Part shown: piece by piece, positions 8,051-18,401 of the stretch
Layout of the letters: the number at the start of each line of letters is the position of its first letter
Position numbering within the stretch: the stretch's first letter is position 1
NCBI GenBank assembly: GCA_019775845.1
Contig: JADQAV010000054.1
Span: 1-20,847 of the forward strand
DNA: 20,847 nucleotides
From: Myrmaecium sp. VS I D KN 1
Taxonomy: Eukaryota; Ascomycota; Dothideomycetes; Valsariales; Valsariaceae
Direction of reading: 5' to 3'
The notes under the pieces: model-generated
Databases searched by the model: none
Told to the model about the DNA's origin: nothing
Seen by the model: the letters and a program-made list of their open reading frames with translations, nothing else
Made by a program: the position numbers and the translations under genes

Positions 8051-10336
8051 ATGCCCGTACTGCCTCAACTCTTCTCCAAGTCTCCGAAGAAGAAGGCCGA
8101 CAAACCCGACAAGCCCACCACCACGGACAAGTCCGCCGCCACTCCGCCCTCGTCGCCGGAGAAAAAGCCTCTCCCCAAGCCACCCAAGGATCGCGACCGT
8201 GAGCGCGAGCGGAAGTCCACCCTCCCGCCCGCCAGGAAGAGCTTCTCCCGCTCTTCGACACCCCGCTACGACCCCGACTCTCACCCGCTCAACCTCCCTC
8301 CCGACGAGCTGAGACGACTGTCCGCTCTCTCCGCCATGTCTGACCAACCAACCTCTTCCGACGTCGATCGCGAGTCGACCAAGTCGCCGACGCCCTCCAG
8401 CCCTGCCAACGCTCCGGGGCCTTTCCCCAAACCCACCGAGCACGAGGCCGGCCCTGCACCACCTCCGCATCGGACACCCACGAGCTCGCCGCCTCAAAAA
8501 CAAGAGCCGGCCCCGCCCAAGAAGCAAGAGCAGGCTCCGCCTAAGAAGCAGGAGCAGGCTCCGCCCAAGGCTGAGCCGGAGACTCCTCCTGTCGATGCGG
8601 AAGCTTTCAAGGCTGCGGGCAACAAGTTCTTCAAAGCGAAAGAGTATGGAAAAGCCATCGAAGAATACTCCAAAGGTGCGAAAGCTGAGATCCCTACTCT
8701 CCTCGTCCCCTCACATCCAGACTTTCTGCGTAATGACTTCCCGCTTAGCAGTGTTGCTGACATCACCTCTTAGCCATTGAGGCTGACCCAAAGTCCGCAA
8801 CGTACCGCTCGAACCGGGCTGCTGCTTTGATGTCCGCCAATCGCTACGCCGAAGCTCTCGAGGATGCGAAGATGGCAGACCAATTGGAGCCCAACAACTC
8901 TAAGATCATGCATCGTCTGGCGCGGTTGTACACGAGTCTGGGACGGCCCAAAGAAGCAATCGAAATTTACGATCGGATACAGCCACCTGCTTCGGCAAAG
9001 GATAAGGCGCCCGCGGTCGCGATGTTGAATCACCTGAAGTCAGCGGAGGAACAATTGCGCACTGGAACCTCCGGATCGATGGTTATACACGCGCTGGATC
9101 AGGCTGAGCGAGGACTGGGCGCTGGTGTTGAGAGGCCAAGGAAGTGGAGGCTCATGCGGGGCGAAGCCTACCTGAAGATGGGCAACATCAATGCGCTTGG
9201 GGATGCGCAGAACGTCGCCATGTCTCTCTTACGCGGAAACAGTCAGGACCCAGAGGCGCTCGTGCTCCGTGGCCGCGCTTTGTACATGCAGGGCCAAAAC
9301 GATAAGGCGATTCAGCACTTCCGTCAAGCGTTGAGCTGCGACCCCGAGTTCAAGGATGCTATCAAGTACCTGAGAATGGTGCAGAAGCTCGACCGGACGA
9401 AGGAGGAGGGCAACAACCTGTTCAAGGCTGGGAAGCTCAAGGAAGCGATCGAGACGTACACGCAGGCCCTCGAGATCGACCCCACGAACAAGGGGATCAA
9501 CGCCAAACTCCTGCAAAACCGCGCGACGTGTTACAACAAGCTGAAGGACTACACCAAGGCCATCGCCGACGCCACGCGAGCGGTGGAGCTGGATCCGACC
9601 TACACCAAAGCCCGACGAACGAAAGCGCGAGCGCTCGGCGAGGCCGGCAACTGGGAGGAGGCCGTGCGGGAGCTGAAGGGGATCCACGAATCGAACCCGG
9701 AGGAGCCGGGCATCATGCAGGAGATCCGCAAGGCCGAGCTGGAGCTGAAGAAGAGCAAGCGCAAGGACTACTACAAGATCCTCGGGGTGAGCAAGGACGC
9801 CAGCGAGCAGGAGATCAAGAAGGCCTACCGCAAGCTCGCCATCGTCCACCACCCGGATAAGAACCCGGATGACAAGGAGGCCGAGGAGCGGTTCAAGGAT
9901 ATCGGCGAGGCGTACGAGACGCTCAGTGACCCTGCGTAAGTGACACCTGCATTGCGGCCTTCATCGGATTGCACGCTAACAGCACCCCCAACAGCAAGCG
10001 ACAACGCTACGACAGCGGCGACGACCTCATCGACCCCAGCGAGATGTTCGGCGGCGGCGGCATGGGCGGCGGCATGGGCGGCGGCGTCCAGATCGATCCC
10101 ACGATGTGTAAGCGTCCACCCCTCGCAATTACCCTTCCATCAGCAACCCATATGCTAATCCGTTACCCACAGTCTTCAACATGTTCGGCGGAGCCGGCGG
10201 CGGCGGCGGCGGCGGTCCCTCGCCCTTTGGCTTCTCCACCGGCGGCGCTGGCGGCGGTGGTCATCCGTTTGGTGGAGCCGGCATGGGTGGTGGCAGGACA
10301 CGGGGCGCGCAGTTCTCGCAGGGGTTTGGCTTTTAG
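8051..10336 (+). CDS. TPR and J-domain co-chaperone (DNAJC7/TPR2-like)
   Basis: Four exons, 8051-8675, 8774-9935, 9995-10107 and 10173-10336, with introns of 98, 59 and 65 nt (donors GTGCGA, GTAAGT, GTAAGC; branch sites CTGAC, CTAAC, GCTAATC), encode 687 aa. Residues 1-180 are Pro/Lys/Ser-rich and look disordered. About seven tetratricopeptide repeats follow (182-530), beginning [22 protein letters not shown] domain (about 539-605) carries the essential HPD triad at 568-570. The tail (about 615-687) is Gly-rich with Phe near the end. DNAJC7-type proteins use their TPRs to bind the C-terminal EEVD tails of Hsp70 and Hsp90, and the J domain to stimulate Hsp70 ATPase, passing clients between the two in the cytosol. 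The start is the first ATG after a CT-rich leader; the N-terminal extension makes it longer than animal homologues. Confidence 0.95.
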
Positions 10337-10600
10337 ATCCGGTGTTTTTATGGGAGGGGGTTTTATAGAACGTGTGTGTGTCTTTGATCTTCTTCTTCTT
10401 CTACTTCTTTTCCTGCTTCGTCTTCTTTTTCGTTGTTCTTTTTCGCTGTTGTTGGGCGTGTATGTCCCTTCTTCACGTTTCCTCTTTCTTTCTTTCTTTT
10501 TTTTTTTTTGCTATCTTTGTCTTTGTTTTGTCGTTGTTGTTGTTGCCGTTGTTGTTGTTTTTCTCGCATAAAGCAGCTGACTGTTGAGTTTCAGGAAACA

Positions 10601-10640
10601 GTAGAGAGTGAGAGAGAGAGAGATGGATGGATGGATGTTT
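10601..10640. repeat. (GA)n and (GGAT)n microsatellites
   Basis: A GA dinucleotide run is followed directly by three to four GGAT units in the 3' flank of the TPR-J gene. A TTTTCTCC 8-mer is repeated three times a little further on, at 10681-10704. Confidence 0.8.
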
Positions 10641-11541
10641 TTGGCATGTTCATGCTTGCCATGCCACGTCATATAGACTTTTTTCTCCTTTTCTCCTTTT
10701 CTCCTTTTCGACTTTTCTTCGGATTTTATTGAGGAGGGTGGTAGGGGAAGTGGGAGAGTTGCTCATTTCACACCTATTTACTACCTTGAGTACGACTGGG
10801 AAACGAAAATGCAGAACGAAAAACGAAAAATGAAAACACAGGACGAAGGGATGACGATGATGGGGATAAAGGGGATAGGGACTAGGCAGTAGAAAAGAGC
10901 CGCATGACGAAGATCTAGGACATATATCTACATTATTTCGTCCTGTTCCTCGATCTCGGGTTATACTTTCTATCTTCTTATACTTCTCCTTGTTCTTATA
11001 TCTTACTTAGGTAGCTAGCTAAGCTGGTTTAGGGTAGTATACCCTCCTCCTCCTTCCCCTCCTGCTTATCCTATTCTCTCTATTAACCTTTCTTTTCTTA
11101 ATATATCTAGTCTTTTTTTCCCTTCTCCTCTCTCTACCTTCCTATTTTCTTTTCGCTCCCTCGCCTTTCTATCGTTTATCCTATATCCTCTTAATCTAGA
11201 TATTATATAAGGTCCTAAGAGAGGATGTATAGGAGGAACAGGATATATCGCTAAGGGGACGGCGGTTAACGACGGGGTTCAAGGATATCATCCTTATATT
11301 ACCTACCGACCACTTTCCTCCTCTTCTCCCTCTTCTTCCTCTTATATATATATCCTGTATTCCTATTCTTATTCCCGAGCGCGAGCTGTGCCTTATAACC
11401 CGCCCCTCGATTCTTACCAGACTTTTTAATCCTCTACTTTATATTTTCTCTTCATGCACACCTACTGTCCTACTATACCTTACCTCACCTTACCCGATAT
11501 ATTAGGATACTACTTCATCGTGTTCTCCGGTCCCGAGAGGG

Positions 11542-11574
11542 CTACCTAGGTAGTTAGGTACTTTACCTACCTGC
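11542..11574. other. CTACCTAGGTAG palindrome with further TAGGTA/TACCTA copies
   Basis: A perfect 12-bp palindrome at 11542-11553 is followed within 20 nt by TTAGGTA and TTACCTACCTG, giving alternating inverted and direct copies of one hexamer. I recall TACCTAGGTA-like words as common in Sordariomycete intergenic DNA. Function unknown. Confidence 0.5.
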
Positions 11575-12060
11575 CTGAGGTTTTCTTCCTACCTCGCGGA
11601 CCCCCGTCGTCCGCCATCAGACGCCGGGATTGGTGGGTTGATGGGTCGATAGGTAGGTATATGGGTATGTTTCGTCGTGGATTCCATCCTTTGCCGTCCA
11701 TTCCCCCCTCCACCCTATCTCAGCCCAACCCATCCCCTCCCTCCAAAAAAAAAGTAGAAAAAGAAAATTCAAAGTACCCTTTCGCAGCGGAGCGGAAGGG
11801 GGGGGGGGGAAGGAGCGCATGTTCGCATCCACCCCAGCACCCCACTCAGACCCTACCTCTCCCAGTTCGCATGGGGACATGGAAATGGAAATAGAAGCAA
11901 GCAAGGACGCACACAAGCACGCAAGCACGCCAGCCACCACCCTACCTCAGCAAGCAAGCAAGCACCTGCACGCATGACAGCGGGCGGCCACATTGGAAGC
12001 GGGCGACAGCGGGGGTAGGGGGCGGAGCTGAACCCCGGCTCCGACCTTGACCTTGACCCC

Positions 12061-12107
12061 CCAGGTCCTGACCCTGACCCTGACCCTGACCCTGACCTTG
12101 GACCTGG
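12061..12107. repeat. CCCTGA hexamer array inside an 8-bp inverted repeat
   Basis: CCAGGTCC (12061-12068) and GGACCTGG (12100-12107) are exact reverse complements. Between them lie four tandem copies of CCTGAC plus partial units. On the minus strand the array reads as TCAGGG repeats, one base different from the TTAGGG telomere unit of most filamentous ascomycetes. Three looser GACCTT units precede it at 12043-12057. Confidence 0.75.
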
Positions 12108-12971
12108 TCGTGAGCGTGGAAGGGAGATCACGTCCGGCAAGGGGGGGAGGGGAGGGGGGCGTGGTACTGCTGCTTGCTGCTGCAATCAATCAATAACTAA
12201 GCCAGCGAGCTCGAGGTAGGTCTGGACTCCCTGTCTTCTGTGTGGGTGGCTGACAGGCAGGCAGGCAAGCAGGGCCTGCATTATGTAGGTTCCTCAAATC
12301 TTCACCCTTACCGCCCTGTACATACAGAACGCAACGAAACGGAAACCGTCCGCCTTGCTCGAGCTCGAAGCCGTTCGCTTCATCCATTCGTTCGTTGGTT
12401 CGCTGGATCCCGTCGCTCGCTTGCTCGCTTCTCCCCGCCGCCGCTGCTACTGCGCGGGTTCACCCGCTCTCTCGCGCGCCGTTGGGACACACCTTGCTGG
12501 TTCCGTTTCGTTTGGCGTCATCGTGAAGAATGAGGGAGGGGGGTATGGTTGAGGTACCTGGGGCGGGGCAGGGTAAGGCAGGGCAGGTGTCCGTCTTCCA
12601 TTCCTTTTCTTGGATAAAACCTCACCCCCCCTCTCCCCTCCCTTTCAACCCCGTTCACCCCTTCCCTCGTTCCCCCACGCCATGCAGCTGCGAACGACGA
12701 CCGGCTTTAGATGAGATAGACAATGCGGTGCAACGAGCGCTGAGAACGCGAGTGCGCGAGCGATGGGGTCGTCCTTTTACCACGTGCATCTGGTTGCGGC
12801 CTGGTGGAGGTATTGACAGGTTGGATGGTGATACCTACCGTACCTTCTTCCCCTCCTAATTCCTCCCGACGCCTTTTTGATGCCTTCCTGCTGCCTTCTG
12901 GCTGTGGTGTGGTCCGGTGGTTCTTCTGTTTGCGTGGGGGAGGAAACCTGCGTCAACTCTGCCCTTCATTC

Positions 12972-13018
12972 CTGTCTGTCTTTCTGTCTGTCTGTCTGTC
13001 TGTCCGTCTGTCCGTCTC
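12972..13018. repeat. (TCTG)n tetranucleotide microsatellite
   Basis: About eleven TCTG/TCCG units form a slightly interrupted array. It lies in the gene-free spacer and explains the low-complexity Ser/Val/Cys open frames around it. Confidence 0.85.
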
Positions 13019-13922
13019 TTTTCGTCTTTTCTCTTTCGCATGGACGATAGAGGGAGGAGGCAAGAGTCAGGAGTCGTACACGCGAAACGAATGCCTGGCG
13101 AATGGATGGATCGTAGTCCACCCCGCCCAACCAACCAACCGACCACCTTCCGTGAAGAACGGAACCTCCTCCTCCTCCTACGGTCCCTGGAATTGCGCGT
13201 GCATCATGCATCGTGCATCCCGCATCGCCTTCTTACCCCTCCCCTTTCCCCTTCCCCCCTCGTTCACGTCGGTGCGGTAGGAAGCAGTTAGCGTCGGCTG
13301 CTGCTGCTGCAAGCCCACCTATCCACCTCGCTCGACCGACGTTTTTGTCACTGTTGCTGGTTCTCCCTGTCTTGTCTGTCTGCCTACCTGCCTGTCCGCC
13401 TACCTTACCTGTCGTGCCACAGAAAGCGGTAGGACAGCTGTGTAGGTGGGACAGCGAGTTATAGGCGTTTTCTCCACTTGATTTTCGCTTCTGACTGCGC
13501 GCGCGGGTAGCTGCTTCTGCTGCTGCTGCTTTTGCTTCTGCTGCCGGAAAGAACGACGAGGGAGGGAGGGAAAGAGTGCGCGAGTACAGTATGTATGTAC
13601 TAGGTACGGTTCAGATCATGCAGGCAAGCGAAAGACTCGCTCCCGTAGTCGTGTAGGAAAAGGACTTGAAAGGTGGGGTAGAGGTACATACGGTACACTG
13701 ATGCAGGCGGGCGGGCGGGTGCTTGCGTGTTGAAGGTGAACGCTCTCACCTCGCTCACTCAGTTCTTCTCTCGCGTTGTTCGGTGGCGGGGGTAGTGGTC
13801 TCGTTTTTCCTTGCGAAAAGCTCCCCCCGAACTATCTAGGCGGGACATTGCGCATTCTGGCACCCCTCCTCCCAGGCACCTCTTTACCCTACCCTACCCG
13901 CTTGCGGTCCGTTCCCGTTGAA

Positions 13923-13946
13923 GGGGGGGGGGGGGGGGCGGGGGGG
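13923..13946. repeat. G-run (16 G, one C, 7 G)
   Basis: A homopolymeric G tract broken by one C, able in principle to form a G-quadruplex. A matching poly-C tract occurs near 14973-14985. Exact lengths are prone to sequencing error. Confidence 0.8.
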
Positions 13947-15021
13947 CTAGGGATGGTGAAAGGAAGGAGGGGCCGAAGGGAGGATGGATGCAGGGGGAAA
14001 TTGATGGCTCGTTCCGAAGGGTAGGGGAGGAGAGGAGGGGTGGGTGTTCGCGCGGAAGGGTTAGGGTGGTTTGCGAGTTGCTGCACTCACATTCTCGGTT
14101 ATTTTTGTCTATTTCTTTTTTCTTTCTATTCTTCTTCTTGTATGTATGTGTTTTTTCTGGCCTCTTAGCCTTGAATTAGAGGGGGAGGCCTGCCTGCGTG
14201 GTTGATTATAACGAGGGTATACTTGCATGTACTGTAGGTAGGTTGTACTGAAGGGTCTGGCTGCGTGGCGCACCACCCGGATGACGATCACAAGGCTGGC
14301 GGGGAAGGGGAATGTTAGTGGTAGGGGATGACGGATGGTGGGATGGGTTGCCTGCAAGCCCGAGGTTGGCCTTGGCTTTCGCTCTCGCCGCACGTTCCCC
14401 GTTTACCTTGCCTTAGCAGACTCGCTGTTCTCATCTTCCTCTTTTTGTTTTACGAGGTAGGGCCGAGTTGGTATTTGGAATGATGCGTGGATGGCCTCAC
14501 GGAGGGACAGGAGGGGAAGGAGATGAGGAAGTGTCATGGCCCGGACGACGATGGAAACGACGATGGGAGCACGAGGACAAGGGATGCCTGAGGTGCAGGA
14601 CGTGAAGAACCGGGAAGGGTGGCCGGTGGGAGAGAACAAAGGGTGGCCGGGAGGCGGAAGGGGCAGGGAAGGGCAGGTAAGGGAAGGGTGCGCACAGATC
14701 GGTTCGTCCTGACGACGTCGCAGACGAGTATCAGATTCCCCTAATCCATCCCCCTTTCCCTCGGCCCCCTCCCCCCTTCCCCATCCTGCCTGCTTTCCCT
14801 TTTCCGCTTCGGCATTGGTGCGGAGCAACCTCACACCAAAGCGGCACTGCTCGACCGGGCTCACTCTTGAAACTACGGCTTCCCCATCGCCCGTTTGATC
14901 TTGCGAGCGTTCGGGCCTGTTCCCGAGGTGCACCGCCGCTGCTCACGCACCGCCTTCACGCCCACCCTCCCTCCCCCCCCCCCCGTGAACTGTCAACCAC
15001 TGGCCCGACTGGTTCGTCTGG

Positions 15022-15048
15022 CACGACGGACACGACGGACACGACGGC
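15022..15048. repeat. Three tandem copies of a 9-mer (CACGACGGA)
   Basis: Three adjacent near-identical 9-bp units within the spacer, the last differing at its final base. A second short array, four copies of CGTAC, lies at 15438-15457. Both look like replication-slippage repeats. Confidence 0.75.
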
Positions 15049-15479
15049 CAACCGAACCCGGCCCGCTCGTCCACCTCCACCGCTGTCGTCCGCGGTTGAC
15101 AGGCATGGATGGTGCCGCAACAAGGAGCCCGCTAGACTCCCCTCCCAGGGGGGTCATGGGCGTTGCGAAGGACAGAGGACAGGTGAGCAGAAGAGGTGAG
15201 GATGAGAAGGGATGACCGCGAGCAGGTAGGTGCGGTCGCCGTGTGGCTCTGTCTTCCTTGGTCCGTTCCATCTCAGTGACTCTCTCTCTCTCGCGCGCGC
15301 TCTCCTCTCTCGCCTTGTGTCCGGTCCGTTCGTCTGTCTCGTCTGTGACGGTGGCCTCAGCGGCGGTGGTCGATCTATCTTCGAGGACAACACTCCTCCC
15401 ACCAGCCACGGACGGCCGCGACAGCGCTGCGCAGTATCGTACCGTACCGTACCGTACAGGACACCACCTTACCTTACCG

Positions 15480-16229
15480 ACCTCCTGCTCATCCACCCGC
15501 TCGCTCTCTTCACCACGCAACCGGCCACTCGCCGTCTCTCCCCACTGTAAACCGCAGCCACAGTCACGGTCCATCCCACCCTCATCCTGTCCGATCCCAC
15601 CTCACGGCCTTCTCTGGCTGTTCCAGATCGCAGTCGCCAAGGTTTCGAAGCTGGGCTAAAACGAGCGGCAGTGCTCGGTGCTTGGTGCTTGCTGTGCGTC
15701 AGAGGCATTCCCGGATCATCTCGTCGTACTCCACCGTCTCTCAATCTCTTCATCCCACCTGCCTCAATTTTCCGTTAAATGCTCTCCGTCACCCTCTCCC
15801 ACCCTGTCTTCTGCTGCTCCGGCCGTCGCTCTTTTTGACTCTAGCCCGTTTCCTCTATTCGCTCATTTCACACAGGCGCGGAGCGGGACTCCCTGGGTGA
15901 GAGAGAACATCTTCTTCTTTCTTCGGTGTACATTCTTTGGATTCTGCCTGCGTGCTGCCGCCGTCACCGCCGAGCTCGAGCTTCACAAACTCCATTTTCT
16001 TTCACTCCATTCGCTCTCCTCCTTGGCCGTACGTTGTCTTTCATTCCTCCCTTACTTCGTCCCTACCAGGCGTCGGCCCCGCCGTCTCAGGCGCACCACG
16101 CACCTCGCCGCTCCCGGCGCACACACTGTCATGCACTGTCCTCTCTGGGACTAACCGGCGCGCAGGAAGCCATTTCCCCCCCACGCACGAGTACCTCGAG
16201 CGCGATCCGTATTGCTCCAGGCGCTAAAT
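15480..16229 (+). promoter_or_regulatory. CT-rich promoter and probable leader of the Rua1-like gene
   Basis: The plus strand is strongly pyrimidine-rich with few purine runs up to about 16080, the pattern seen around fungal transcription starts. A CTAAC branch-like word at 16151-16155 followed by CGCAG ending at 16165 looks like the 3' end of a leader intron. A short upstream frame, ATG CAC TGT through TAA, occupies 16131-16154. The transcription start cannot be placed. Confidence 0.4.
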
Positions 16230-18401
16230 ATGGAATTCAATGCAAGTCAACAGTGAGCACGATTCTCTTGCCCGCACCGATGCTCCGACTCCGCATGCTG
16301 AGTGTTATAAAGATACAATCGGGCCTCGAACCGGTCCTTCACCATCGCACCTCATCAGAGCCACGATGCGGCGCAGATGATGTACCCGTACGGGAGCATT
16401 CCCCTACAGCCTTCTCACCTCCAAGCCTTGCAGCAGCCCGACCAGTTTCAGCCGCCCACGTCCTGGCCCGCCGACCAACCATATAACGGGAACACAGCGT
16501 ACTTCGAACCGAACCAGAGCAGCCAGCATCGCGGCAATGGCTTCCAGATTCAAGGCATAGACGCCCCGCAAATGAATCTGCCCAGTCAAAGCGCCGTTGT
16601 CACCCCCGGGCTCGACGATTTCAGTCTTCACAACACCTCCAGTCAGGCCGATTTTTTCCAGGGGAGCATGATTGACACCAGTAGGTCACTAAACTCGCCT
16701 GGTAAACCTGTTTCTTACCCCATCACCAGGCTCTTGGGCCCAGAAAACGTGCGCGGACATGGGACTTTCGCACCTCGACTCCGATGTGGCCGAGTATCCT
16801 CGAGACTTCAACAGCCATGACGAGAACGCTCCGATCATTGATCTTCGACAGTATTCCGGGCTCGAAGGCGAGAACGACACGCCAAACTATGCGTTGAACA
16901 TGCACCGGCGCATGTCCGAATCATCCTTTTCGATGTCCAGCACCGGTGGCGGCAATTTCGCGGAGTTTCCCGCCTTCGAGGACGTCTCTCTCTCCGAGGG
17001 GATCTCGTACGCGTCGGACTGTGATGCCTGGAGCAGCACCTACGAGCCCGCACCGGACTTGCTATCCCCGCTCGCGTCACCCAGACGGACGCAGCATGAG
17101 CCTCTCCGCGGAAGTCGCTCACGGGCGTCTCCCGCCCCTCACACCAGCATGCGCTCCTCGCCATACACCATGGACAGCAGCCGCAACAAGAGATGGTCCA
17201 CTGGCACCTATGCACCCACGTCCACGCCGTCCGGGTCCCGTAACGTGAGCAACACCCACGATCGCTTCGCAACCTATGGTAGAAGGATCAATCCTCATCA
17301 CTCCATGCCGGTGTACTCTTCCGCCATGATCAACAACTTGAACTACCAGCTGCAGTCGCAGAACATCCTTTACTCGCAGCCACAATCACAACCGCAGCCG
17401 CAGCCCTTACAGTCGAATGCTTCTTCGTTGTTTGCCGTGCAGGACCACCAACAGCAGCAGCAGTTTCCGCTCGAGGTGCCGAGACCTGTGCCCTCGCAAA
17501 ACTTCTTTCCGTTGCTGCAAAGCAACGCGGACAGCAACCAGATCGCGTGCTCGTCGCAGTTTGCCGACCTCTCTGATCCTCCTGATCTCTACTCCTCGTT
17601 GCACAACGAGCCTTCGGACCCGCCGGAAGAAGATATGAATCCGGAAGACCCGGAGTTGGTGCCGCACGAGCAGGACCTCCGTTTCCCCGGCGACCTCTAC
17701 ACTCCCAAATGGGTGCGCGGTCACAAAAACAAGCGTGAAGGATGGTGCGGTCTTTGCAAGCCGGGCCGCTGGCTCGTTCTCAAGAACAGTGCGTTCTGGT
17801 ACGACAAATCCTTCACGCATGGCGTGAGTGCGACAACTGGCGCGGCATTTCATGGCCCCCAGGAAACGCGCCGCACCGAGGGTAATCCGGACGTGTGGGA
17901 GGGTTTGTGCGGAAGCTGCGGGCAGTGGATCGCGCTGGTCAGCATCAAGAAGAAGGGGACGACGTGGTTCCGACATGCGTACAAGGTTCGTTTCATCTCC
18001 ACCATCCTGATGCCCTCCGTTTCTCATATATTGACCCTCGCATGAACGCTTTGCAGTGCCACACACATCCCAAAGTCAAAGATGGTGCGAAACGTCGTCG
18101 CGAGACGAGCCATCAGGCGCGCAACCGCGCGACGTCGTCGACCAAGGCCGCCAATGACCATGCTGCGACGCCGAGTCGGAAACAAGATCAGATTCCCGAG
18201 GACCACGCCGTCCCGACGACAGAGTCGCAAACTCCTTCCACATGCTGCTCGCACGCACCAGCGGCATCAACGCCCTACGATCTGGCGGCCTACCAGCATG
18301 CCATCGCCACCACCCAGGCCCAGCTCCTCGGCCTTTCCGCCGATGCCACCTCCGACGACCGGACCGTCTCCTCCTTCGAAGACTTCGTGGGCATGCGATA
18401 A
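16230..18401 (+). CDS. Putative transcription factor with Rua1-type C-terminal zinc-binding domain
   Basis: My model has four exons, 16230-16252, 16361-16680, 16730-17985 and 18057-18401 (introns 108, 49 and 71 nt), encoding 647 aa. The first 430 residues are Ser/Pro/Gln/Asn-rich and look disordered, with QPQ repeats, as in activation regions. Residues about 436-545 hold a Cys/His domain I recognise as the Rua1 C-terminal family (PF14616, formerly DUF4451): TPKWVRGHKNKREGWCGLC, then WYDKSFTHG, WEGLCGSCGQWI and TWFRHAYKCHTHPK. Likely zinc ligands are C454, C457, C508, C511, H530, C534, H535 and H537. Ustilago maydis Rua1 activates the ustilagic-acid glycolipid cluster, and fission yeast Meu26 is, as I recall, a related meiotic protein; the role in ascomycete moulds is not known to me. 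The start is uncertain: the 7-codon first exon could be wrong, with ATG 16377 the alternative. Confidence 0.82.

Larger units (their letters stand above)
10337..16229. other. 5.9 kb gene-free spacer: microsatellites, G-runs and pyrimidine tracts
   Basis: I searched for KH-, TPR-, zinc-finger-, transposase- or enzyme-like frames and for tRNA B-box sequences and found none. The short open frames are low-complexity (Ser/Pro/Arg or poly-Phe/Leu) and usually overlap another on the opposite strand. From 10340 to about 10740 is the T-rich 3' flank of the TPR-J gene. About 10917-11460 is TA-rich and poor in CA/TG. About 11500-15300 mixes purine and pyrimidine tracts with many simple repeats. From about 15480 the plus strand is strongly C/T-rich, as expected for the promoter and leader of the Rua1-like gene. 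Long upstream regions are typical of fungal developmental regulators, so much of this may be regulatory DNA or a long leader, but that is inference. Confidence 0.55.

Noticed and set aside
8036-8527. 163-residue minus-strand Arg/Gly-rich frame
   Set aside because: It is antisense to the Pro/Lys-rich N-terminus of the TPR-J protein, where the codon pattern supports the plus strand.
12392-12410. GGTTCGCTGGATCCC resembling a tRNA B box
   Set aside because: No matching A box, acceptor stem or anticodon arm could be placed upstream or downstream.
14058-14066. GGGTTAGGG telomere-like word
   Set aside because: Only one and a half repeat units; not an array and not at a sequence end.
14403-14933. 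176-residue minus-strand frame in the large spacer
   Set aside because: Low-complexity Arg/Ser/Pro composition, no motif, no clear splice partners, and competing frames on the plus strand.
14993-15659. Overlapping Ser/Arg/Thr-rich frames on both strands
   Set aside because: They are produced by simple repeats (CACGACGGA, CGTAC, CT/CG tracts) and do not resemble any protein.
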